From: Rhodamnia argentea
Lineage: Eukaryota; Streptophyta; Magnoliopsida; Myrtales; Myrtaceae
DNA: 64,000 bases
Direction of reading: 5' to 3'
Assembly (NCBI RefSeq): GCF_020921035.1
Contig: NC_063150.1
Location: 32,659,826 to 32,723,825 of the forward strand
Of the stretch, positions 23,967 to 36,500 are shown piece by piece. Numbering within the stretch: the first letter of the stretch is position 1; each line of letters opens with the position of its first letter. Made by a program: the position numbers and the translations under genes. Below the pieces are notes generated by a model, which was not told the DNA's origin, did no database searches, and was given only the letters and a program-made list of their open reading frames with translations.

Positions 23967-25793
23967 TCACCAGAAGTCCCCACAAGTACATATTCCATCT
24001 CTGAACAGATGGAAACGGCTTCTATCCCGCATGACTATCTCCCTAGAGTAAATCTTGGAGATCATTTTTGTTACTACATGGCAGTCCTCACAAATACGAA
24101 GGTTTTTAAAGACTTGAATGATTGTCCCCGGTTTGGTGCTGATTAACCCAAATGCAATTGCCAGCTTCTCACTGTACTGATGAAGGGCTACCTCTTTTTC
24201 CTCATCCTCAAGATAACGGAGCGAATTCCCAACTTCAGGTTTGTATCCCTCTAGTTCGAGTCTCTCCACTATCTGATGCCACATCTGGTGAATCTCCTTA
24301 AGTTGCGGGTGTTTACCATCGCCAGCGAAAAATTCGTGAACAGACCCGTTTATGGTCATGCTGCTGCACCCTGGAAATTTTCTTATTCCTTTTTCTTTCA
24401 TCATTCTTCTTATTCTCACTGCTTCGTCCCATTCCCCTGATTCTGCAAAAATGCTCGCTGCATGAATATATCGACCACCATGTCCAGGGTCTACTTCAAT
24501 CAGTTTCTTCCCAATCAGTTTGCCTAACTTGACATTTGCGTGCTTTTTGCAGACATTGAGGAGTGCTCCCCAGATGGCAGCATTTGGCTTGATGGGCATT
24601 GTCTCAATCACCTCTTTGGCTTCCTTCAGCAACTCTGCTCGGCCAAGGAGGTCAACTAAGCAACCATAATGCTCGATTGTTGGGTTCAAGCTGTGAACTG
24701 ACGTTATGCTCTTGAAGATTGATTTTCCTTCATGAACCAGTCCTGAGTGGCTACATGCAGTCAAAATTGCAGTAAGAGTGATCGAATTTGGCTTGATCCC
24801 TGCTTTCTGCATTTGCATATGGAAATCCATTGCTTCTCTTGCCTGTGCATGAATTGCAAAACCAGAAATTGCTGCTGTCCATATGGAGACACATTTCTTC
24901 TTCGATTTAGTGAAAACTCCTAAAGCTTCTTCCATGTGACCGCATTTGCCGTACATGTCTATCAGTGCACAGTCCAGCTCTGGGTCTATTTGTATCTGGT
25001 TCCTGTCGATATATGTGTGAATCCATCTGCCTTGATCCACTGCTCCAAGATGTGAACATGCTGAAAGTGAACTTAACAGAGCTACATTGTCAGGTTTAAC
25101 ACCTGCAATAAGCATATCCCGAAACAGTTTTAAGGCCTCCTTGTTCATTCCCACTTTCACGAAGCCAGATATCATCGTCGTTCACGAGACTACAGTTCTC
25201 TCCGGCATTTCTTTGAACAGTTTGAAAGCTATCCCCACTTCACCACACTTGGCATATCCATCGATCATTGTATTCCACGACACGATGTCTCGTCTAGGAG
25301 CCTGGTTGAAGAGGAGGCGTGCAATTTCCATTCTGTCAAACGCGGCATATGCATGGAGCAGGGTGTTGATGGCAAAGACATCGGAGCCAAATCCCATTTT
25401 CACAACTCGAGCATGGATTTGCATTGTCCCCTCCGAGGATGGCAACTTAGAACAGGCTCTGAGTAGGAAAGGTAAGGTGTGGGTATTGTGTGGGACTGAA
25501 TTACTTATCATCTCACTGTACAGAAGAAGGGCTTGTTCTGGTTCTGTGCTGTGGGAGTATCCTCTGATCATTGCATTCCAGATGAAGGTATTTCGACTGC
25601 TAGCCTTGTTAAACAACTTTTGTGCATATTTGACATCACCAGATTTCGGTGAGCTGCAGAAAGCGAGAAGTCTGCTTGAAGGGATGGGCTCTGAAACAAG
25701 GCCTCTTTTGGACATACTTGCATGAATCTGCTTTAGTTCGTCCATGGTCGAACAGACCTTCAGAAGAGAAAGCGGTTGCAAAGGAATAGCCAT
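23967..25793 (-). pseudogene. PPR-DYW RNA editing factor, unit 2 copy, internal stop and lost catalytic His
   Basis: From ATG 25793 the frame stops at TGA 25182-25184 (codon 204), where units 1 and 3 have TGG in VVSWTTM. The frame then continues open to the normal stop at 23967-23969. The intact C-terminal part ends in CTCGDFW. The deaminase signature reads YSE instead of HSE (CAC to TAC), so the zinc-binding histidine is missing even if translation restarted at the methionine after the stop. Its N terminus differs from the other copies (MAIPLQP rather than MALQP). Two independent defects make it a likely null copy. Confidence 0.9.
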
Positions 25794-26678
25794 GGCTAGG
25801 CTCTGGAAACTTTTTGCTTCGAAGAAGATGAGCCAGTGAAGGCTGTCAACTGATGAGATCAAGGATGGCAGTTTCTGTGGCTTTAATTCTTGGCAACGTG
25901 GGATAAGGCCTCTGTTATAAAGGAAAATATCAGCTTTGTTGCTTCTGATTTGATATGGTATGTTGCTCTGCGTGTGTGCTGCGCTGTTCTTTTGTCAGAG
26001 ATACTCGTCTTGATTCTGCTGGCGGTCCCTTTGCTGTTTGCTTCTGTTCTCGTTTGCCCTCAAGTTGCCTATTAAGATTGGGGATGATGTTTCTGAATTT
26101 GAATGGGATTGACCTCGGGCCCAAGACAGCCGGCTCAGTCTGTACAGGGTCTTTTATCGGCGAGGATGCGTAGGTTCTTCCAGAAAGAAACAAATTCTCC
26201 TTCCTCTCTTGCGTGAGAATGAAGTCCGCCAAGATGTCAAATCCTTGGACCTGCTCACGCGTGTTCTTTTCTTTCCTAATTCTGCCCTTGTCTCTTTCTT
26301 CACTCATTCCACAACCACAAGGTATATATATTTTCTTCATCATGTGCTATGTTGGAGAGGAATTGAGCAATATTTTTTGTAATTTTGGATATCTCAGACT
26401 ATTGTTGTGTATCATCGAACAATATATATGCGGAATCAAGTAAATAACTTTGTATTGTCCATATATCTCTTTTAATAGGATGATTATTTTTGGGGTTTCA
26501 TTCATCTTATTATCTTTTAAACAGTGTTTTAGTAAATTTTAATCCTATAAAATTACACATGATCGGTAAATGCAATAGAAAATGTACTTAAATTAAACGG
26601 AACGGATCGAATATGAATATTGTCCTTTTGATTTTCTAAAGCAGAAAAAAGAAATCCTCAACACGGTTATGAGCTTGA
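25794..26678. other. Upstream region of the unit 2 PPR copy; nothing recognised
   Basis: Collinear with 6979-7930 in unit 1, with a ~60-bp deletion near 26138. I see no gene. Confidence 0.5.
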
Positions 26679-27910
26679 AAAGCAATTCTAATACAATTAG
26701 AATTGTCCACCAAAAACGGGTTTACAAATACTTTCTAGTTCAACAATTAAAGCGGTATTTTCCATGGCATTATCAAAATTAATTGAAAAAATTTTATTAA
26801 GTAAATATTATTATTCTAAAATTTGCCTAATTTAATTTATAAATATTATATGCGGTATGCTTATCATCAAAAACTGTAAATGCAATAACTCTTTTTTGAA
26901 TATTTCAATCATCATCTATCCAATAATATGTTATACCCATACAAGAATGAATTTGCTAATGATCACTCCAAATATGCTACCTATATGCACACGTCCACTA
27001 AAATTCATAAAAAAAAAAAAAACTTTTATGAATCTTTTTTTCCTTTTTTATAAAGATCTCTAATTATGCATTTAAATGTATTTTTAGAAGCATGTTTTGC
27101 TTGTGAAACACATGCATTTTGTATAAATTGATTTAAATCAAATCTTTCACCAAAGCTAAATGATAAATGTTCAACGGAAACAAATTTACCTAATTCTTGT
27201 TTATAAGTTTTTTCATTATAACAAAATAAGGGAGGAGTGTTAGGGTTGGCGTTCCTACTTCGGCTGCATATTTCACCTTAAGATGCCGTTTAAATGTTCC
27301 ATATCCGGCTCTACCGATATATTTGTATTTTACCCCACAATGTTTACAAACTACATCATACCTTTTTGGAGCTATATCAAATCTTTCAATCTTCATGAAG
27401 TGAAGTGCTTCCATACGTTGGATGTAAACTCCCGCTCCGGCTCCTTTGTTGTTGACATTTCTTCGATAACGGTAGGAGAATGAACGCTCTTTTGCGTTTG
27501 GACTTGCTCTACATTAGGAATAATGCTGATTTCATCATCTACATCAACATCGAGTCCCCAATCTTCATAATAATGAGGACTACGAAGATAATTGGATTCC
27601 TCACCTGGTTCTTGCTTTTGTCACTAGTTCTACTTTCACTTGTCATTTTTTGAGAGAATTGAGAGAGTTGAGCGGATTTAGAGAACATGAGAGAATTAAG
27701 ATAAAGAGAGAATTTGTATGAAAAAAAGAGAGATGGGAATGGGTATTTATAATATAGGTTAGAAATTAGTAAAGAAAAAAAAATGGCAACAGTCACCAAA
27801 CTCAAACAAAGAGAAAGAGCCGTTGCCACGGGCCGGTTCCGGTTTGGAACTGCGAGCCCAGTCAATGGCCGGTTCTGGATCGGTTCTGGGCCCAACCCAG
27901 CCCGTGGCCA
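26679..27910 (-). mobile_element. hAT transposon remnant with BED zinc-finger transposase fragment, unit 2
   Basis: On the minus strand, broken frames read like a plant hAT transposase. From ~27555 down: an acidic leader (DVDVDDEISIIPNVEQVQTQ), SNVWKHFT, a frameshift and stop, then a BED finger (VCKHCGVKYKYIGRAGYGTF, RHL), then YKQELGKFVSVEHLSFSFGE in another frame. Nearer 26930-26690 come WIDDD-NIQKRVIAFTVFDDKH and a piece like ICKPVFGGQF from the RNase H-like core. The middle and the C-terminal dimerisation region are missing. The GC-rich leader at 27820-27905 is shared with unit 1. No terminal inverted repeats or target duplication could be defined. Confidence 0.72.
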
Positions 27911-28974
27911 TGACTAGCCATTGGTACTTAATCGAATATACAAACGAGCTGACTTTGTTGGGTAATCTAGTGAAGCTTTTGAACAAGGATCCAGACGGTC
28001 CATTGGACTCTTGTGCTCTCGCGTTGGCTCTGTGAGCCGTCGAAAGTATCGAAACCCGGCAAGTGTGTAAGGGATGGCGTTTCAAACTCATTATGGTGGT
28101 TGTTACACCTTTCATGCAATCACGTTATATTTTGCATGTCACCCGACAAACTTAAACCTGTTGCCAACTTATGAGCTATGATTCATTTTAAGACGTGCCT
28201 TTGCAATTCAAATAATAGAGTAAGTTAGAATCTGCATCACTAAATACATCACACTCCGTACTTTTATCCTATTCGGAAACGACATACCCGAGCGATGAAA
28301 CTTAAGATGCACAAGAGAGGAACTTAGTTTTGACGTGGCCAACAAACGAACATTTTCAAAGTTTATGCAGTATAAAAAGGATTTAACGTTTCATTTATGA
28401 AAAAGAAAAGTGTTTCTTCTTATGAAAATGATGCAAAAGATTCAGGAATTTACCATCCGGCCTAGCCCGATGCGTTATAGACATTCTGAAAAATGTGACA
28501 TATTCGGTTCAAGAAGCAAATTTGAACTACAAATAAGGAAATTCTTGCTGAACCGTCCTTAGACCCAGAAATTAAGGGGTATAATCTATATATTGAAATT
28601 TTAATATGCCTAGTCTAAATTAAACCGAGCAGGTAAATGCAATACTTAAATTAAATCGACCGAACGAATATGAATATTATCTTTTTCATTTTTTAAAGCA
28701 GAAAAAATTCCACAACAGCAGGTCTAATACAATTAGAAATTTTCTAGAACCGTCCATATCTTCAACCGCTCAAATCTTAATAGACCGCCAAAAAAAAAAA
28801 ATCTCAAAAATTAATCTTGCGTTTTTTGGACGAAAAGTGCCCAATAAAAGGAGTGAGAGAAAGAGGAAACAAACCACAAACTTCTAATTTCTTTTGCGCT
28901 AGGGCTTTCTCTCTCGTGGTGCCGGTATCGTCTTCTTCATCGCGTGGGTCTGAAGCACAGAACCAGAAGCAGAG
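27911..28974. other. Shared intergenic DNA and NTF2 promoter region, unit 2
   Basis: Matches unit 1 except that the 1005-bp segment is absent at 28547-28548. At about 28843-28850 the TATA-like site of unit 1 reads AATAAAAG. No gene is recognised. Confidence 0.5.
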
Positions 28975-29526
28975 ATGACAACAATCGATGGAGAAATCAT
29001 GGATGTACACGCGGTGGCCAAGCAGTTCGTGGAGAATTTCTACAGGACGTTCGACGCTAACATTGTGGACTTGGCGAACCTGTACGAGGAAGACGCGCTG
29101 CTGATCCTCGACGGCCGGAGGATCCAGGGCAAGGAGGGTATCCTCGCCGAACTCACCTCCCTTCCCTTCGAGCAGTGTGAGCACCACATCGCCACCATTA
29201 GCTGTCTGCGCTTGGGGTGGCTGTTGGTCTGCGTCCACGGCGACATCCGGCTAGACGGCAAGGAGGACGCCCTCCCTTTCACCCAGGTATCTGTCTTCAA
29301 CGAGGATCCATTCATGTTTTTATTCGTTTCTTTTCGATGGCATTCAATTGATTGAATCTTCTGCTTCTTCTTCGCTCAGACATTCTCTTTGACCCCAGCA
29401 CCTCAAGGAAGCTTTTATATAGCGGTGGACGTTTTCCTGATGAACGATCACTGGGTACAGGATGATGGACTCAACCAACGGGATTCTCCTCTCTTCGGGG
29501 GATATGTTTATCGCTCTTTACATTAG
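28975..29526 (+). CDS. NTF2-like protein (nuclear transport factor 2 family), unit 2 copy
   Basis: Exons 28975-29286 and 29380-29526 give 152 residues, the same length as the unit 1 copy. Over 459 coding bases I count six differences, five changing the protein (D to E, A to V, M to L in exon 1; L to P, S to Y in exon 2) and one silent. The frame, splice sites and NTF2 fold residues are intact. The lengthened tail is the part that changes most. A 213-bp hairpin MITE lies about 445 bp beyond the stop codon, only in this unit. The promoter TATA-like site is altered, so the two copies may be expressed differently. Confidence 0.82.
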
Positions 29527-29964
29527 GCCAGGAGTTTTAGTCTGTGTTGAAGTTCTCTTTCGGGACTTGTTGCATTTGAAACAGATTTCTATGTCTTTTC
29601 GTTAAAGATAATCATGTTCGAATTTTTTGATTGTTGAAATGTTCAAGTTGTTTTTAGTGTGTTTTGATTGTACCATGCTTTGCCTGAGTTGAATACAGAA
29701 ACCTTGTTAGTTTGTGATGTACCCTTTTCTGTGGATATTTGTTGTCCACCAAAGTGTTTTGTTTTGTTCACCTAATTGATCTGATCCGGTTTTGAATGTT
29801 CAGCATTCGGTTTTGCTTCGAAATCTTTTTGGATCAGATTGAAATAGGATTTTGGGGATAAGGAATAACCAAACCATGGAAAAATCCAAGCCACTCTTTC
29901 TTAAATCCAAGCGATCTTTTCGGGGGATCGAATTGATTGTAAAAACATGAGTTTAATTAGTCTG
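29527..29964. other. Downstream of the unit 2 NTF2-like gene; nothing recognised
   Basis: Collinear with 10869-11304 in unit 1. Probably 3' UTR and intergenic sequence. Confidence 0.45.
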
Positions 29965-30191
29965 ACTTATTGATGTAGAACAGTTGGCGTGCGATTATTT
30001 AGAATTACGTGATCGTCGGAATCGCCGGAAATAATCTCGGCATTTCGAAATTCGTTTGGATAAGTTTTCTAGCAGTTTTCTGTTTTAGGAAATTATCCAA
30101 ACGAATTTCGAAATGCCGAGATTATTTCCGGCGATTCCGACGATCACGTAATTCTAAATAATCGCACGCCAACTGTTCTACATCACTTATT
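29965..30191. mobile_element. 213-bp foldback MITE with perfect arms and 7-bp target duplication
   Basis: The element at 29972-30184 consists of two 92-bp arms that are exact reverse complements by my reading, separated by a 29-base spacer. It starts GATGTAGAACAGTTGG and ends with the complement. ACTTATT flanks it on both sides (29965-29971, 30185-30191). Unit 1 has one uninterrupted ACTTATT here (about 11306-11312), which gives a clean empty site. Perfect arms and absence from unit 1 show an insertion after the duplication. The superfamily is unclear: hAT makes 8-bp and Mutator-like elements 9-11-bp duplications. Confidence 0.93.
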
Positions 30192-30511
30192 AGTGAACAA
30201 GGAAAAATATTATCTAGACGGGTAAATAGATTAACCTTAAAACAACAACAATTAATTACTATTGCTATAAAACAAACTCGTATTTTATCTTTGCTACCTT
30301 TTTTTAATAATGAGAAATAATTTGAAAGGAGCGAGTCGATCTTTGGAACTACTGGTCTTAGAACCATTAATAAATAAATAAAAAGTAGACTTTACTTTAC
30401 TCCTCAATTGAATCCAAATTCCAATTCAAATCCGAACTCAAACACGGATTGATATTTTGTTTGAAAAATCGAAAGAAAAAAAAAATGTAAACATTTATGA
30501 GAATTCAATCA

Positions 30512-31382
30512 AAACAACGGCAATGGGCTTGGAGCTGCGGCGGTTGATCCGCGCACTGAGATGAATGAGGACAATAGAAAGGAAGAAGGTGATGTGGGGA
30601 TTGATGTGTATCCGGAGGATGGTGAAGATCCCGAGAATGGTTGTGGTGGAGCAGGTCGCCAGGAATGAAGTTGGGTTAAGGGATAATCTGGCCTTGGTCA
30701 GTAAGCTTTCCGTTTCTTGGAAGTCTCTGTCGATGTTGTGACCATTAAAATTTTGATTACTTAATTTTAAATATTTGGCTTGTCATAGTCGCGCGGCAGG
30801 TGTCTAGCGAGCGCTTAGTCTGCATTTCGCGACCCATATACAAGAGCGGAAACGATGATAGTTATCTTGTTCTAATTAAAAGAGAATTAGTTCCTAAGTG
30901 CATGATGCTTACATTTCTCCAAAAGTAAGCTCGATGCTTTTGCTTTTCATGGATGTTTGCATGACTCAGGCGAAATACACACGTGCTTTGCTGCAATACT
31001 TACCCTTTGTAATAATCTTCATGCTTTTAATATTTACCGTTCTTTTTATCTTTCCAATCACGGGACCATATTAGGGCCAACTAGGAAAGGAGAATATTGT
31101 AAAACTTCAGTGAACACATGCATTTATCACTGGCTTGTTTGATCATGGTCCCAACCATGTGCAAGCTTAGTTTTGGAGAGATGATGTTTTCTCAATGTTG
31201 CTTTGATATTTTGTTGACACATGTTGGTGCTACAGAAAGGATGCGGCAACTATAATTTCGACGATGCTATTTGTGTCTGGCATTGCGATGTTGCTGAACT
31301 CTTACTTTGGTACCCGTCTTCCATTAGTTCAAGGGAGCTTGTTTGTATTTTTACCGCCAGCTTTAGTAATAATGAATTCACG
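30512..31382 (+). pseudogene. Nucleobase-ascorbate transporter fragment, unit 2
   Basis: Collinear with the unit 1 fragment. The conserved exon is 31236-31382 (DAATIISTMLFVSGIAMLLN then SYFGTRLPLVQGS). The region around the preceding helix lost ~160 bp at about 31122, leaving IYHWLV-type text out of frame. It has the same absence of downstream exons as unit 1, so the fragment was already broken before the duplication. Confidence 0.68.
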
Positions 31383-31805
31383 GTATCGCAATCTCACTGA
31401 ACATGAAACTTTCTTATGTTGATGACTTCATACTGTCATACAAATACAGTCCCTACCATTTCTTCCACATGTTTAGGAATTAATGATGGAGCATGCACGG
31501 AAAAAGCTTCATGGAATAAGCGGGAAGAACGGCAAATGTGTCCCCTTGTCTTAGTCTACTTCGATTTTTTGAATATCATCTTCTATATCTAGCGGTCCTT
31601 GTTTAGGTTTAAAAAAAGGAGATGTACGGGCTAATCTTGACTGAAATGAAGTCGAGCAAGCAACCCAGGCAGTCTTTTTCTTGTTTTCTTAAGAAATTCT
31701 TGCAATCATGCTAACTTCTACTGCCCAATGAAGTGCAGAGGTGGTTCAATTTTCCAAAGCTTTCTATTTAATGTCCCTCTTAATCAGGTAATTCGGATTT
31801 TATAG
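31383..31805. other. Spacer between transporter and U-box fragments, unit 2; nothing recognised
   Basis: Near-identical to 12663-13088 in unit 1, with a shorter A-rich run. Confidence 0.4.
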
Positions 31806-32685
31806 ATGAGCGTTTCCGCATGTAATTTCTTTGGGAAAGAACTTGTTGATAGCTGGTGCGAGCAAAATGGTGTTCTTTTCCCACAGGGTCCTCCAAAGTC
31901 TCTTGATTTGAATTACTGGAGGCTGGCATTGTCTGAGTCTCAGTCCAGAAATTCAAGGTCAATGAACAGTGTCGGTTCCTGCGAAGCCAAAGTGGTTCCT
32001 TTGGAGGAGAGGTGTACCGTTGAGGGAAAGAAAATTTTTCTGCATTGGAACAGGTGCCAGAGGTCAATATTTTTCAAAGACACGGCCATTTTCTTGAAGT
32101 GGTAAATGGAGGAGAGGAATTGTGCAGAAAGTGCAAAGTGGTAGGACAAGTCAAGCTTGTGCTAAAGGATGAGGAGGAGGCTAGAATTTTCATGGGGGCC
32201 AATGGCTATGTTGAAGCCCTTCTATAGTTTCTTGAGTCGACCGTCACATGAGAGGAATGTGGTGGTTCAGGACATTGGAGCAATGGCTCCCTATTCAACC
32301 TTGCTGCCAACAATAATGGATTTCGCTTTTAGTCTATTGCTGCTTGAGAGGTCTCAATACTGTTTTGGGCATTTTGACAATTAATTGTGGCAAAAGCAAT
32401 AGGGCATTCAGCCTTTAGTGGATTCTATAATTTTCCTTTTGGGCCAGTCAGTGGCCACAGTATAAGAGTTTCACGCACTTGGGCTCTATGTTGCATGTTG
32501 TGTTGCTTTTTTTAACAGCTATTGGGAATTTGCTGTTGACTGCAGAAGTGATCGATATTGTTTCCACACAATGTCCCTTATCGCTTCCTTTTCACTTCCT
32601 ATGACCATAGGACTAGAGTTTCTTGCATTTGGGATCAATCTTGTTGTTTTGTCATTTATGTGTTTCACTATTCCGTCTTTTCTCT

Positions 32686-32788
32686 TGTTAGAATAAGGGT
32701 AAAATAGTCATTTGAGTCAATTGGTCCTTTATATATAAGTGTAATCCTTTGTTAATGAATAATAATCATCTTTCTCTAAACTTAAACA
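32686..32788 (+). repeat. 5' LTR of the unit 2 Copia element
   Basis: Begins TGTTAGAATAAGGG and ends CTAAACTTAAACA. Confidence 0.93.
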
Positions 32789-33593
32789 CGGTATCAGAGC
32801 TCTAAACACCTTACCATGCCTACTGCTGTAAATCTCCCATCGCCGATCACCCAAAATCTAACTTCATCAGCCATCGCCTTGATTGGGCGACCAAGAGTTG
32901 GCGTCACCTGACGTCGTCCAACGTCACCCAAGGCTAGTGAGCCCAGGTCCAAGGTCGGGCGACCTTGTCTAGCCGTCGGACACTCAGATCCGACGTTGCC
33001 CGAGGCTGGTGAGCCCAGATCCAAGGTCGCCCGACCTCGTCCAGCCGTCGGATGCCCAGATCTGACGTCGCCCGACCCCCTCTAGCCCTCACCTGACGCA
33101 ATCCAGCCCTCATTTGCCTTGCCCGACATCGTCCATGTAAGTAAGCCCAAACATGGATGTCATCTAGTCCTCATTTGTCTCACACAAAGTCTAATGGTGT
33201 GCAATTTTGGATTCTGAGGTTATCCTCCAGAGGTTTGTTGTTTTTTGTGTCTAATGATGTGCGATTTTGGATTTTGAGGTGATAAACTCTGAAGCGTGTG
33301 CTGAAGTTGAGGAATTCTTTGTTGCCGATTGTTTGTGGCAGTGAGTTCTTGAGGTGTGATATAACATGTGGGAATGTGGAAGGGACGAGATATGTAGTTT
33401 GTCTGTGATATAATCTGTGGTTTGTTGTTCTTAAGTCTATGCGCAATGGAAGCAAGGCTGTTAGCGTGGTAATTGCTGGTTATAAGCAGATGCTTATTCT
33501 GCTTTGTGGACGTTTTTAATACTAGAGTTAAGTGATTGATTGTTAAGACATTGTGATATTGTTTTTGGGTTTAATCGTGTTCTTGATTCACTA

Positions 33594-36500
33594 ATGGCTG
33601 CGTCTAGAACTCCAAATAGTCTCCCACACTTACAATTAACTTCTGTAAAATTGGATGGAACTAATTATCCATCTTGGTCCATTGCTGTTGAAGTTTATCT
33701 TACTGACACTAAACAAAGTGATTATCTTAAATCTACGGCCCCTTTAGATCAGAGTAAGGTACCTGATTGGTTTGCTGGAGATGCAATGATCCGTACCCTT
33801 TTATGAAATAGTATGGCCCTAAAATTAGTCCTCACTTCATTGAGTGCAAATCTGCTAAGGAAGTCTAGGAAAAATGCGCCTTACTTTGCTCTGGAGAGAA
33901 TGACATGACATGAGTGTGTGACACTTGGGAGGCTCTATTTGATCTTCACCGTGGGAATCAATCCTTATCTGTGCATTACGCTCGTTTTACGACACTTTGT
34001 AAGCAATTGAATACTTACCTTCCAGCTTCGAACGATCCGACTATCCTCATTAAACGACAAGAGGATCTTCGAGTTATACTATATCTCAAGGCATTAGGGT
34101 CGGAATATTCCTCACTTCGCCGCCAGATTACCTCTTAGAGTTCCATTCCTACCGTGGATGAGATTTTCTCTCGAGCTCTTCGGTCAACCCCTGCTGAAAA
34201 GATCTCTACTCCATCTTTGGAGACAAGTGCTATGATTGCTCATGGCACTAATGCACGTGGAGCTCGTGGTCGGGGTTACAGGGGTCGTGAACATGGTTTT
34301 GCTCATAATAAAGGTCGTGATGGTAGTATTGGTGCTCGTAATGCCTCTATCTTTAGTGGTGGTCGTGATTCCCGCTACTGTAATCATTGTAAAAGAGATG
34401 GACATACAAAGGCTTATTATTATACACTACATCCGAAACTTCGGCCTACCTTTACAGCATATGTAGAGACGGACTAGACTATACCAGAATCTACTAGTGT
34501 ACGCAACATGAGTGGTTCGATTACGTTGACAGGTGCTAAGTATGATGCATGGGTTCGCTCCCAACAAGTGACGGGTCCTTCGACTCCTACTACAACTCTG
34601 GCACAAACATCAAAAGGTAGTTCATCCTGTTTACTCTCAGCAACGTCCGACTCTTGGGTCATAGACTTTGGAGCTGCTCATCATATGACTAGTAATTCTA
34701 AGTTGCTATCTTCACTTTGTCCTAAATCTCCTAGGTTGTCAAATTTTGTTACATTAGGCGATGGCTCACAATCTCGGGTTCTTGGTATTGGAATTGCTCA
34801 TTTGAGTCCATCTCTTTTTTTGTCGTCGGTCCTTCATCTCAAATACTCATATAATTTAATTTTCGTTAGTTCATTGACTAAAGAACTTAATCGTTCCGTA
34901 ACATTCTTCTCTTCTCATTGCGTTTTTCAGGATTTGAAGAATGGATTGATGATTGGTGAGGGACATGAATCCAATGGTACGTGTTACCTTGACAAGAAGG
35001 TGCTAGCTGCTACAGCTGTGAAACGCACATCCTCTAATGTATTTAGGGTGCATTGTCGTGCCGGTCATCCACCACCGAACACCCTTCGGCATTTGTTTCT
35101 TGACTTTGAGTCCGTGAGTTCTTTTCAGTGTGAGGCTTGTTGGTTTGGTAAACATCATAGGGTTTCTTTTCCTTCTCGTATTTAGAGTCGAGTGTCAAGT
35201 CCTTTTGAGTTGGTACACTCCAATGTTTGGGATCCGTGTCGTGTTTCTGATATTTCCGGTTTTAGATATTTTGTCACATTCGTGGATGATTTTTCCTTGA
35301 ATGACTTGGTTATTCTTAATAAAATATCATACTGAGATTTTTCTTTGCTTTCGCTTGTTCTATTTTGAAGTACTAAATCGGTACCACACTTCGTTAAAAC
35401 TTTGTGTTCGAGATAATGCCAAAAAGTATCTTGTATCACTTCGGGTTTTCAGCCTTTTCTTGATTCTCATGGCATAATTTATCGGACTTCTTGTTCATAC
35501 ACTCCTCAGCAAAATGGTGTTGTCGAGCGTAAAAATCGTCATCTTCTTGACGTTGCCATTGCCTCATGTTTCACATGCATCTACTTAAAACCTTTTGGGG
35601 ACATGCTGTTCTTACAGCCTATTTTTTTATTAATCGACTTCCTACTTCTGTCCTTCAGGGGGAGACACCGTTTTCTATATTACATCCAAATCATTCTCCC
35701 TTTGCATTACCTCTGCGTGTCTTTGGCTGTGTTTGTTTTGTGCATAATCTTACTCTAGGTCTTGAGAAGTTGGATCCTTGTGCGGAGAAATATATCTTTG
35801 TAGGATGCTCTCGAACTCAAAAAGGCTATAAATGTTATAGTCATAGACATTGTCGTGTGCTCGTGTCGACAGATGTAACATTTTTTGAAGATCATCCATA
35901 TTATATTACTCGGTTGGAACCTATAGCTACTCCCGAGAGCAATGAATGTGTTTTACCGACACTTCCCCCACTCATACTTCCTTGGGAACCATCAATAGGA
36001 TTTCAATTTGCTGACCGTACGGATCATTGGCGTGGTGCAGCTCCTACCACAATGGTACAGACTTCACCAACACATGATTCCTCTGTTCCCTCATCGTTTG
36101 CTGCACCATCCTCCGATCCTCATGTGCCCATAGCTGCTCGAAAAGGTACATGTTCTTGTGTTGGTCGCCCTATGGATCGTTGTACTCCTTATTCTGATCT
36201 TTCTAATTTTCTTCGCACTCGTCATCTTATTTCAAATTTCTTGTCATATGACCGTTTATCTCCTAATTTCTCTACATTTGTCTCATCCTTGTCCTCTGTT
36301 TCTGTGCCTAGTAGTGTTGTTGAAGCTCTTGCTCATCCTGGATGGTGTCAAGCCATAGAAGATGAAATGAAGGCGCCCATTGATAGTCATACTTGGGAAC
36401 TCACTTCATTACCTCCGGAGAAACAAACCGTCGGTTGCCGTTAGGTATTCACCGTTAAAATTCATCCCGATGGCACTCTTGATCGATTGAAGGCTCGATT

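Noticed and set aside
30122-30367. 81-codon minus frame ending in Arg-rich residues in unit 2
   Set aside because: It is created by the MITE arm joining an upstream frame that also exists in unit 1 as a short chance frame.
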